A DNA stretch of 8,872 nucleotides from Planctomycetota bacterium (GTDB lineage: Bacteria; Planctomycetota; Phycisphaerae; UBA1845; CAIVHJ01): positions 1 to 8,872 of the forward strand of contig JADFJZ010000026.1 in the NCBI GenBank assembly GCA_022565195.1. The letters run 5' to 3'. A model generated the notes under the pieces. It did not search any database, was not told the DNA's origin, and was given only the letters and a program-made list of their open reading frames with translations. Below are positions 1-4,996 of this stretch, in pieces; positions within the stretch are counted from its first letter, which is position 1; each line of letters begins with the position of its first letter. Made by a program: the position numbers and the translations under genes.

Positions 1-100
1 CCATGCTCGATCATATCCGTGCATCCAAGCCGTAACCGCGCTGCCATCGGCACGGCAGAGGGTAGCCAAGGAACCGGCCCGTGGCCGTCCCGCCCTGGGC

Positions 101-115
101 GCCACTCAACGCCGT
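101..115 (+). repeat. Left terminal inverted repeat of the IS remnant
   Basis: GCCACTCAACGCCGT is repeated as an exact reverse complement at 584-598. With one mismatch at the outer side and one at the inner side the similarity extends to about 19-20 bases. A 15-base perfect match 468 bases apart, placed just outside a transposase-like frame, is unlikely to be chance. Confidence 0.5.
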
Positions 116-143
116 AAACTACCTGGCGGGCTTTTGATGGTTC

Positions 144-225
144 TGATCAATGAGAAACGCTCCTTTTTGCCGATTTGCGCTTGCGTAAGACCTTGCCCAA
201 ACCGAAAGGAGCGTTCTCATGATCA
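144..225 (+). promoter_or_regulatory. Hairpin covering the ribosome binding site of the transposase-like gene
   Basis: The left arm at 144-166 and the right arm at 205-225 are reverse complements apart from two single-base bulges, giving about 21 base pairs around a 38-base loop. The right arm contains AAAGGAG (205-211) and the ATG at 219-221, so both would be buried in an RNA that starts upstream of 144. Several insertion sequences (IS10 and IS50 are the known cases) use such a fold to block transposase translation from read-through transcripts. The arms are seen directly; the control role is inferred. Confidence 0.5.
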
Positions 226-584
226 TGGCCAAGGAAGGCCGTCTTTGCAAGCGTTATCGTCAAGATTGGCCCGGATTCCTCAGACGCACTGTTCCCGACG
301 TCATTTGGCAAAAGCTCAACCAGAATGCGCCCCGCAGGCCTGGCGAACGATTCGACTGACGATCGAACAGCTTCGCGGGCGCCGGCGAATGAAGCCTTTT
401 GCGGTGCAGCTTCGCGGGGCACTGCGGGATTCTTACGAGCGACGCCGTTCGAAACGGGCGCGAGATTGGCCTCACAAGAAAAACGAGTCCCCCCCCCAGC
501 CCTCCGATATTGCGCAGCCTCAGCATGGTGGAGAAGCAGCAAATACAGACACTAGAAGCGACACAACGGGCAGCCGCTGCTTAA
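219..584 (+). pseudogene. Broken transposase-like gene (three frame segments)
   Basis: An ATG at 219 follows AAAGGAG by 7 bases and opens a 46-residue frame (219-359) beginning MIMAKEGRLCKRYRQDW and ending at a TGA. Coding character then continues one frame over from about 352 to 490, with a basic stretch including TIEQLRGRRRMKPF and RALRDSYERRR-like sequence. It returns to the first frame after a run of nine C (489-497), ending EKQQIQTLEATQRAAAA and a TAA at 582-584. The first change suits an out-of-frame internal deletion joining the N-terminal start to the C-terminal end. The second suits one extra C in the homopolymer. No catalytic DDE residues can be recognised, presumably because the centre is lost. 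The transposase assignment comes from context (terminal repeats, basic composition, hairpin), not from a recognised domain, so it is tentative. Confidence 0.45.
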
Positions 585-598
585 CGGCGTTGAGTGGC
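584..598 (-). repeat. Right terminal inverted repeat of the IS remnant
   Basis: ACGGCGTTGAGTGGC is the exact reverse complement of 101-115. Its first base is the last base of the TAA stop (582-584) of the third piece of the transposase-like frame. Confidence 0.5.
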
Positions 599-702
599 AC
601 TCCGGCGGAACCCCGCGTTTGCGCTTGGGGCTGTGACGGGGTCGGACCCCGCGGCGTGGTAGGATGGCGCCGCTGCGAGCGACCCGTTCAGATGCACTCA
701 GC
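599..702. other. Gene-free GC-rich stretch with two small hairpins
   Basis: The segment between the IS remnant and the end of the minus-strand operon has no credible gene. It contains GGGGT/ACCCC (638-642 and 646-650, loop of 3) and GCGGCG/CGCCGC (651-656 and 668-673). These could end transcription of the minus-strand operon, whose last stop codon is at 703-705, but there is no T-run on that strand, so an intrinsic terminator cannot be claimed. Confidence 0.3.
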
Positions 703-933
703 TTAGGCGAAGAGGAAGTACACGATCCACAGAGTCAAGGCGACGACCCACATGCCGATGACGATGGCGGCCCACAGTGCCAGTGAGGTTCGGAGAACGT
801 CGCGGAGGTCCGGCGTCTTGATCGTTCGGTAGACCACGCTGATGCTCAGGCAGATCGGCAGAAGCAGCGCCGCACGTTGAAGGCCCGACAGAGGGATCGG
901 ATCCAGAAAGAGTGTCGCTAGTGCAAACGTCAA
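703..933 (-). CDS. Small two-helix membrane protein
   Basis: This 76-residue protein has two hydrophobic segments, about residues 18-36 and 52-74, joined by a short charged loop (YRTIKTPDLRDVLRTS), so it is most likely an integral inner-membrane protein with both helices as a hairpin. The start is a TTG at 931-933 whose last two bases form part of the TGA stop of the gene upstream (TTGA overlap). That implies translational coupling and explains the lack of a separate leader. It is the last gene of a three-gene minus-strand operon with the DUF6677-like and FmdB-type genes. I do not recognise a named family. Similar small proteins next to DUF6677 genes are, from memory, found in planctomycetes. 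The function is unknown, perhaps as a partner of the DUF6677-like protein. Confidence 0.75.
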   Translation of the reverse strand: MTFALATLFLDPIPLSGLQRAALLLPICLSISVVYRTIKTPDLRDVLRTSLALWAAIVIGMWVVALTLWIVYFLFA

Positions 934-1433
934 GTCGACCCACCGCCCTTCGGAGGACCCGTGCGTCGGGCTGTGCCGGAGGTGGCCGAGGTCGCCAGAG
1001 CAAGACCTTCCGCCCGGACCAAGGCGTCGAGGATGATCAGCAAGTTCAGCAGGCCGGCCACGCCTGTATAAACGCTGGCGATGTCACCCGAAGGCCAGGA
1101 GAGATACGACGCCCGCTCCGCAGCGCGGACGCCCACGGCGTGCGTCGCCACCGCGTACCCGCCGTTCATAATCTGGGCAAAGAACCACCACGATCGGCCT
1201 CTGGCCCTCTGCTGCTGTGTGGTCGATTGCTGCTGAACCGGCTTGTAGGGATCGACGCACTTCACGCCTCCGACGGCCACGCCCGTCCAGAACGTGAGCG
1301 TGATCACTACGAGAAAGATCACGCCGCGCACCTTATGGCCCAGGAAGATATGGCCCAACCCGGGGATCAGCCAAGCCAGAATGGCAGCGATCGGAGCCCG
1401 CAAGAATGAATTGCCCAACGGCGCATTGCTCAT
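930..1433 (-). CDS. DUF6677-like membrane protein
   Basis: This is a 167-residue membrane protein. The ATG at 1431-1433 is preferred over an upstream one because it leaves 5 bases after the stop of the preceding gene and begins MSNAPLGNSF, close to the first helix. Helix one (about 13-23) runs into a PGLGHIFLG turn at 24-32, a motif shared with TM2-type small membrane proteins. A second long helix follows at about 36-56, then a Gln-rich loop (about 67-75), a WWFFAQ segment and a final hydrophobic stretch, YTGVAGLLNLLIILDAL, at 122-138. The C-terminal 20 residues are low-complexity Thr/Gly/Pro. The order and motifs fit DUF6677, which I associate with planctomycetes. The function is unknown. 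It lies between an FmdB-type protein and a TTGA-overlapped small membrane protein, so the three are probably made together. Confidence 0.7.
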   Translation of the reverse strand: MSNAPLGNSFLRAPIAAILAWLIPGLGHIFLGHKVRGVIFLVVITLTFWTGVAVGGVKCVDPYKPVQQQSTTQQQRARGRSWWFFAQIMNGGYAVATHAVGVRAAERASYLSWPSGDIASVYTGVAGLLNLLIILDALVRAEGLALATSATSGTARRTGPPKGGGST

Positions 1434-1438
1434 CAAAC

Positions 1439-1666
1439 TCAACCCATGCTCGAACAGGGACCATTCGGATCGCCACACCGCCCGCAGCCGCCCGCATCAG
1501 CGGGCGGCACGCTGCCGCTCTGCGGCGCCGCAAACACACTGAAGAGCCGTTCGTGATCCGTCCCGCCGCATTGCGGGCACGCCTGCACTCGTTCGTCGGC
1601 GGTGCTCCGCACCAGCGCCTCAAAGCGGTGTTCGCATTGGCAGCAGCAGTATTCGTAGATCGGCAT
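1439..1666 (-). CDS. FmdB-family zinc ribbon protein
   Basis: This 75-residue protein starts [11 protein letters not shown], the hallmark of FmdB/putative regulatory zinc ribbon proteins. The metal-binding pairs are C8/C11 and C30/C33 (CPQC). Two additional cysteines, C7 and C9, flank the first knuckle where the family usually has other residues. The C-terminal half carries a second Cys-rich cluster ([13 protein letters not shown]), also usual in this family. The start was chosen for the conserved MPIYEY; longer upstream reading is not conserved-looking. It is the first gene of the minus-strand operon, 5 bases before the DUF6677-like gene. Family members are small cytoplasmic proteins of unproven role, named from methanotroph/methylotroph formamidase loci. 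A regulatory function here is only a family-level guess. Confidence 0.9.
   Translation of the reverse strand: MPIYEYCCCQCEHRFEALVRSTADERVQACPQCGGTDHERLFSVFAAPQSGSVPPADAGGCGRCGDPNGPCSSMG
1487..1508 (-). repeat. Perfect 9-bp inverted repeat inside the FmdB-type gene
   Basis: GCCGCCCGC (1487-1495) and GCGGGCGGC (1500-1508) are exact reverse complements around a 4-base loop. The hairpin lies in the 3' third of the coding region, about 55 bases before the next gene's start, in the codons for the Gly/Cys cluster. It could modulate mRNA stability between the two genes or simply reflect Gly/Ala/Pro codon composition. Confidence 0.45.
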
Positions 1667-1703
1667 CGTGTGCGGCCCTGGAGTCGAACGATTGCAAAGC
1701 CTT

Positions 1704-1732
1704 AACATAGCGTGAACGGCAAGCCATTTCAA
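1704..1732 (-). promoter_or_regulatory. Candidate sigma70-type promoter of the FmdB/DUF6677 operon
   Basis: On the minus strand TTGAAA (1727-1732) and TATGTT (1704-1709) are separated by exactly 17 bases. They match the consensus at 5 of 6 and 4 of 6 positions. Transcription would start near 1697, leaving a leader of about 31 bases before the ATG at 1664-1666. Confidence 0.45.
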
Positions 1733-1758
1733 CGTGCGGGTTTCGATGAACGAAGAGG

Positions 1759-1787
1759 TTGAATTGGCCCCGATATTGAAGTATGGT
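1759..1787 (+). promoter_or_regulatory. Candidate sigma70-type promoter of the lipoprotein gene
   Basis: TTGAAT (1759-1764) and TATGGT (1782-1787) are 17 bases apart, each matching consensus at 4 of 6 positions. A start near 1794 would leave a leader of about 49 bases. It lies 27 bases from the opposing candidate promoter at 1704-1732, so this would be a divergent promoter region. Confidence 0.3.
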
Positions 1788-1842
1788 TTGGCTTGGCGGT
1801 GTGGTGTCATTCATTGGCTTGCAGTACAAAAGGGGTACGATT

Positions 1843-2253
1843 ATGCAAAACTCGCTCAAACTCTCGATTCTGGTGTGTGGGTCCATCTTGATCAGTGGGT
1901 GTGCCGGCATCCGGGGCCGATGGGAGGCCACCGGCAAGATCAGGCCGGCCGACGCTGTGGGTGAATTCAGTGTCGGCGACGCGACCTTCAACTATGACGG
2001 CACATATGAGGCCACGATGACGTACGGCGGCAACGAGCGCAAGTCGACCGGCACGTATACGTACGCCTGGAACAATCTGACACTGACACCCGATGGCGGC
2101 GGCGCGGCGCGGGAGTATGACGTAAAGATCGCCCTGATCGGCGGGACGATGGACATCGAGTACGAACGCGAGGATGAGCGGGACATCCACGTGGAGATGA
2201 AACGCGCGGGCTGCGCCAAAGACTGCGATAAGAAATGCTGCAAGCCGTCCTGA
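1843..2253 (+). CDS. Small lipoprotein with beta-rich domain and Cys-rich tail
   Basis: This is a 136-residue predicted lipoprotein. The ATG at 1843 is chosen because it follows an AAAAGGGG-type ribosome binding site and starts a clean signal peptide (MQNSLKLSILVCGSILISGC) with lipobox I17-S18-G19-C20. The mature part, about residues 24-120, alternates polar and hydrophobic residues with repeated G-x-Y/W turns (GRWEATGK, YDGTYEATMTYGG, TGTYTYAWNNLTL). That suggests an all-beta, lipocalin-like small barrel such as those in lipocalin-like/DUF domain proteins, but no family is recognised. The last 13 residues contain four cysteines (124, 128, 132, 133) among lysines, possibly a metal site or disulfide-linked tail. 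The gene is monocistronic: it has its own candidate promoter and ends in a strong terminator. Confidence 0.8.
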   Translation: MQNSLKLSILVCGSILISGCAGIRGRWEATGKIRPADAVGEFSVGDATFNYDGTYEATMTYGGNERKSTGTYTYAWNNLTLTPDGGGAAREYDVKIALIGGTMDIEYEREDERDIHVEMKRAGCAKDCDKKCCKPS

Positions 2254-2278
2254 TTTCTGAGCGAGCGCAAACGACTCG

Positions 2279-2314
2279 AGCGGGCGCGTCGAACAGACGT
2301 GCCTGCTTTTTTAT
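2279..2314 (+). terminator. Rho-independent terminator after the lipoprotein gene
   Basis: A 12-bp stem (2279-2290 with 2296-2307, two of the pairs G-U) closes a 5-base loop (GAACA) and is followed by a T-run at 2307-2312. It lies 25 bases after the lipoprotein stop and ends about 10 bases before the truB start codon. Confidence 0.8.
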
Positions 2315-2322
2315 TAGGTAGC

Positions 2323-3069
2323 ATGACAGCAGTGATTCGCGAACAATTTGACGGACTGCTCAATTTCCGCAAACCAACCGGCATCACGTCGGCCAAGGCG
2401 CTTTACAAGGTGCGCGCCGTGACGCACATCCGCAAGAGCGGCCACGCCGGCACGCTGGATCCGGCAGCGGACGGAGTGCTGCTGTTGTGCATGGGAAAGG
2501 GCACCAAGCGCGTCGAGCGACTCATGAATCTGCCCAAGGTTTATCACGCGATCGGGCGGCTGGACGTCACCAGCCACAGCTTCGACTCCGACTCGCCCCA
2601 CGAAGCAGTCGAGATACGGGAAATACCCTCACAGGACGAAGTCGTACAGGCCGCCGCTCATTTGCAGAGCGTCGGCGAGCAGATTCCACCCGCTGTCTCG
2701 GCGGTCAAGGTGGCCGGCGTCCGCTCGTACGAGTTGGCGCGCCGGGGCCAGTCCGTGACGCTCAAGCCGAGAGCGGTTCGGATCGACCGCCTCGAAATCC
2801 TGCGCTACGAATGGCCTGAGATCGAGTTCGAGGTCACCTGCGGGCGGGGCACGTACATTCGGGCGATCATTCGCGATCTCGGCAACGCCCTCGGTATCGG
2901 CGGATGCCTCACGCAACTCACACGGACAGCCGTCGGGCCATTCACAATTGAAGAGGGCACGTCACTCGAAGAGCTCCAGCAGGGCTTGTTTGAACAACGA
3001 CGGATTACGCTGGACCAACTCGATCACTTGCTTGACGAATACGCCCCCCATTCCGCACCGGAGGCCTGA
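2323..3069 (+). CDS. truB: tRNA pseudouridine(55) synthase TruB
   Basis: This 248-residue enzyme converts U55 in the T-loop of tRNA to pseudouridine in the cytoplasm. Recognisable family features in order are LLNFRKPTGITS (12-23), the catalytic motif GHAGTLDPAADGVL with the nucleophile Asp46, the conserved Tyr74, SAVKVAGVRSYELARRG (126-142), and GRGTYIRAIIRDLG (174-187). The usual LGxxTDTxDxxG segment reads GRLDVTSHSFDSDSP here, a variant that I believe occurs in planctomycete TruB. The protein stops after the catalytic domain, without the C-terminal extension of the E. coli enzyme. The ATG at 2323 is preferred to an upstream GTG (2299), which lies inside the terminator stem. The ribosome binding site is weak (AGGT). 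In many bacteria truB follows infB/rbfA; here it heads a different group with a GH3-type gene. Confidence 0.95.
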   Translation: MTAVIREQFDGLLNFRKPTGITSAKALYKVRAVTHIRKSGHAGTLDPAADGVLLLCMGKGTKRVERLMNLPKVYHAIGRLDVTSHSFDSDSPHEAVEIREIPSQDEVVQAAAHLQSVGEQIPPAVSAVKVAGVRSYELARRGQSVTLKPRAVRIDRLEILRYEWPEIEFEVTCGRGTYIRAIIRDLGNALGIGGCLTQLTRTAVGPFTIEEGTSLEELQQGLFEQRRITLDQLDHLLDEYAPHSAPEA

Positions 3070-3097
3070 CTTGGTTCGCCGTGACGATGCCGATACA

Positions 3098-4996
3098 ATG
3101 CAATCGATGTTCAATCGATCGCTCACCGACCGCCTGATGCTGCTCGCGACCAAGGTTCATTGCCGGCGCCTGCTGAAGCGCTTCCACGCTGCAACGCAGG
3201 ACGCGACCCGCGTGCAGGAGCGGGTCTTGCTGGCGAAGATCCGGCGCAACGCCGACAGCGCCTACGGCAGAGAACACCGTTTTGACCAAATCCGGAGCTA
3301 CGCCGACTTCACGAAACATGTGCCGTTGCAGACCTACGAAGATTTTGAGCCGTACATCGCCCGCCTTCGCCGGGGCGAGCACGATGCGCTCTTCGGCAGC
3401 GGGCAAAAGGTCCGCATGTTCGCTCTCACCAGCGGTACGACCGGCAAACCGAAGTACATCCCGGTGACGGATCAATTCCTCAAGGAGTTCCGCGACGGCT
3501 GGAATGCGTTCGGCATGAGGGCGCTGATGGATCACGAGGACACGTTGCTCCGGCCCATCGTGCAGATCACCTCGCGCATGGACGAGACGCACACCGAAGC
3601 CGGTATTCCCTGCGGTGCGATCGCCGGCCTGATGGCCGCCTCACAGGGCCGTCTGGCGCGCAAGTATTACCTCACGCCGTTATGCGTTGCACACATTGAT
3701 GATTCCCTGGCCCGCTACTATACGATCATGCGTTTGTCCGTGCCGGTGGAGAACGTCGGCTTCATGGTCACAGCCAACCCAGCCACACCGCTGCGGCTGG
3801 CCAAGACGGCTGCCCAGTATTCCGAAGCGTTGATACGCGACATCCATGACGGCACGCTGTGGGGGGAACTTCAAGTGCCCGACGAAGTGCGCCACCAATT
3901 GGCGCCGCGGCTGATGGCCGAGCCGGCCCGGGCGGCTGTGCTGCAAAAGCTCCTCGAGCAACACGGCGAGTTGCTGCCCAAGCACTTTTGGAAACTCGGG
4001 TTCATGTGCAATTGGACCGGCGGTACGCTGGGATTGTTTCTGAACGAGTTCCCGCATTACTTCGGCGATACGCCGGTTCGCGACATCGGGTTGCTGGCCA
4101 GCGAAGGTAGAATGTCCATCACCATGCAGGACGGCACGTCGGCCGGCATCCTCGACGTCACCAGCAATTTCTACGAATTCATACCGGCGCAGCAGATTGA
4201 CAAGTCGGATCCCGATTGCCTGCGAAGCCATGAAGTGGAAGTCGGACGGGATTACTTCATTGTGCTGACCAACTCTGCAGGCCTGTATCGCTACTCGATC
4301 GGTGATCAGATTCGTGTCGTCGGGTTTGAAGGGCAGGCGCCGATCATCGAGTTCCTGAACAAAGGCGAGCACATCTGCTCGCTGACCGGCGAGAAGCTGA
4401 GCGAGTATCAAGCGGTGACAGCAATCAATCAGGCTGCGGCGTCGGCCGGGCTCAGGATCGGGAACTACGTGCTCTCGCCGCAGTGGGACGATCCGCCGTA
4501 CTACCGCCTGCACATCGAAACCGCGGCTGCAACCCCCCAGCGGGCGTGGTCCGCTCCGCACTCGGCGCTCAACCCGCCAGCGGGCGTGGTCCGCCGATTC
4601 AGTCAGGCGGCGGATCGGCAACTGTGTCAGCTCAACGTGGAATACGACTCCAAGCAGAAAAGCCTGCGGCTCGGGCGGCTGCGAATCAACCTGTTGCCCG
4701 AGGGGTTTTTGGAGGCGCGCGATCAGGCGCTGAGCACGCGGTACCGCCGAAACAACGAGCAATACAAGCACAAATTCCTGTTGACCCAGCCGGGGGAAGA
4801 TCGCGATTTTCCGATCGTAGGGATTGCCGGTCGAAAACCCGATACGCCGGCTCCTGCCGGCTCAAATGGTGCCGGGGTGCCACAGGCGGCTTGCCCGCCA
4901 GTGCGTCACAAGCAGCCTGCGAGCACTGGCAGATCCCGGCGCGCCGGGACCAGTGGCACCTCGCTCTCAGGCCGCAAGACACGGAGTTCGGAATGA
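3098..4996 (+). CDS. GH3-family acyl-adenylating enzyme with repeat-derived insert and tail
   Basis: This 632-residue member of the GH3 (auxin-responsive promoter) family belongs to the ANL adenylating superfamily. Plant members activate carboxylic acids with ATP and conjugate them to amino acids; bacterial [13 protein letters not shown] mostly unknown. Visible motifs are the phosphate-binding TSGTTGKPKYIP (111-122), a TGGTLGLF stretch (307-314), LLASEG (332-337), YRYSIGDQIRV (397-407), LTGEKLSEYQ (429-438) and the family's closing EQYKHKFLL near 554-562. The start is uncertain: ATG at 3098 or 3107, with no clear ribosome binding site. Residues about 478-499 come from a duplicated repeat, and about 580-632 form a Gly/Ser/Pro/Arg-rich tail encoded by a palindrome cluster. 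Both are probably dispensable additions. The gene follows truB by 28 bases and overlaps the SDR gene by ATGA, so an acid-conjugating pathway with the SDR is plausible but unproven. Confidence 0.85.
   Translation: MQSMFNRSLTDRLMLLATKVHCRRLLKRFHAATQDATRVQERVLLAKIRRNADSAYGREHRFDQIRSYADFTKHVPLQTYEDFEPYIARLRRGEHDALFGSGQKVRMFALTSGTTGKPKYIPVTDQFLKEFRDGWNAFGMRALMDHEDTLLRPIVQITSRMDETHTEAGIPCGAIAGLMAASQGRLARKYYLTPLCVAHIDDSLARYYTIMRLSVPVENVGFMVTANPATPLRLAKTAAQYSEALIRDIHDGTLWGELQVPDEVRHQLAPRLMAEPARAAVLQKLLEQHGELLPKHFWKLGFMCNWTGGTLGLFLNEFPHYFGDTPVRDIGLLASEGRMSITMQDGTSAGILDVTSNFYEFIPAQQIDKSDPDCLRSHEVEVGRDYFIVLTNSAGLYRYSIGDQIRVVGFEGQAPIIEFLNKGEHICSLTGEKLSEYQAVTAINQAAASAGLRIGNYVLSPQWDDPPYYRLHIETAAATPQRAWSAPHSALNPPAGVVRRFSQAADRQLCQLNVEYDSKQKSLRLGRLRINLLPEGFLEARDQALSTRYRRNNEQYKHKFLLTQPGEDRDFPIVGIAGRKPDTPAPAGSNGAGVPQAACPPVRHKQPASTGRSRRAGTSGTSLSGRKTRSSE
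4531..4594 (+). repeat. Duplicated 24-base repeat inside the GH3-family gene
   Basis: AACCC-x-CCAGCGGGCGTGGTCCGC (x is any base) occurs at 4531-4554 and 4571-4594, with one mismatch and starts exactly 40 bases apart. Because 40 is not a multiple of three, the copies are read in different frames (TPQRAWSA and NPPAGVV). The second copy contains the hairpin-forming CCCGC-CA-GCGGG. It falls where family proteins would pass from the YYRLHIE strand to the next helix, so it looks like an in-gene insertion tolerated at a surface loop. Confidence 0.7.
4846..4960 (+). repeat. REP-like cluster of nested palindromes in the GH3 gene 3' end
   Basis: GGTGCCAC (4876-4883) pairs with GTGGCACC (4953-4960). 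Inside it GCCAGTGC (4897-4904) pairs with GCACTGGC (4923-4930). GGCGG/CCGCC (4885-4889 and 4895-4899) forms a small stem, and TCCCGGCGCGCCGGGA (4934-4949) is a perfect 16-base palindrome. GCCGGC also occurs twice at 4846-4861. Such dense, nested symmetry in about 115 bases resembles a REP/BIME-type interspersed repeat. It is translated as the C-terminal tail of the GH3-family protein and ends 32 bases before the SDR start codon. Confidence 0.65.

Larger units (their letters stand above)
101..598 (+). mobile_element. Decayed, internally deleted insertion sequence (MITE-like)
   Basis: A 498-base segment is bounded by 15-base perfect inverted repeats, GCCACTCAACGCCGT at 101-115 and its reverse complement at 584-598. 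Inside are a hairpin, a Shine-Dalgarno and ATG at 205-221, and a basic reading frame that in three pieces runs up to a TAA at 582-584, touching the right repeat. Terminal repeats that abut the stop codon of a single broken gene are typical of insertion sequences. The length is far below a full transposase gene, so I infer an internal deletion derivative. No convincing target-site duplication is visible at the edges (left flank ends CCTGGGC, right flank begins ACTCCGG), so the ends may be slightly misplaced or the insertion old. The IS family was not identified. Confidence 0.5.

Noticed and set aside
1..35. Possible C-terminus of an upstream gene (frame ending in TAA at 33-35)
   Set aside because: Only eleven codons are visible, which is not enough to tell a gene end from chance. 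No other feature is recognised in 1-100.
101..598. Integron attC-like core sites in the inverted repeats (GTTGAGT and ACTCAAC)
   Set aside because: The cores are almost 500 bases apart with no attC folding between them and no integrase in view. The match is a consequence of the terminal repeat sequence.
134..706. A continuous 190-codon plus-strand frame across the IS remnant
   Set aside because: It is very Arg-rich at both ends, lacks a ribosome binding site, crosses the right terminal repeat and ends in non-coding sequence. Only its middle part matches the coding signal of the broken gene.
3071..3107. A promoter with TTGGTT and TACAAT giving a leaderless GH3 transcript at 3107
   Set aside because: The -35 matches only three positions and the -10 overlaps the candidate ATG at 3098. 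It is possible but too weak to list.
3680..4771. A 363-codon frame on the minus strand opposite the GH3-family gene
   Set aside because: It is antisense to clearly conserved GH3 motifs and has the composition of a GC-rich shadow frame.
4483..4992. A long N-terminal extension of the SDR gene
   Set aside because: The extension overlaps the conserved end of the GH3-family protein, and the SDR fold begins properly at the ATG at 4993 with a good ribosome binding site.
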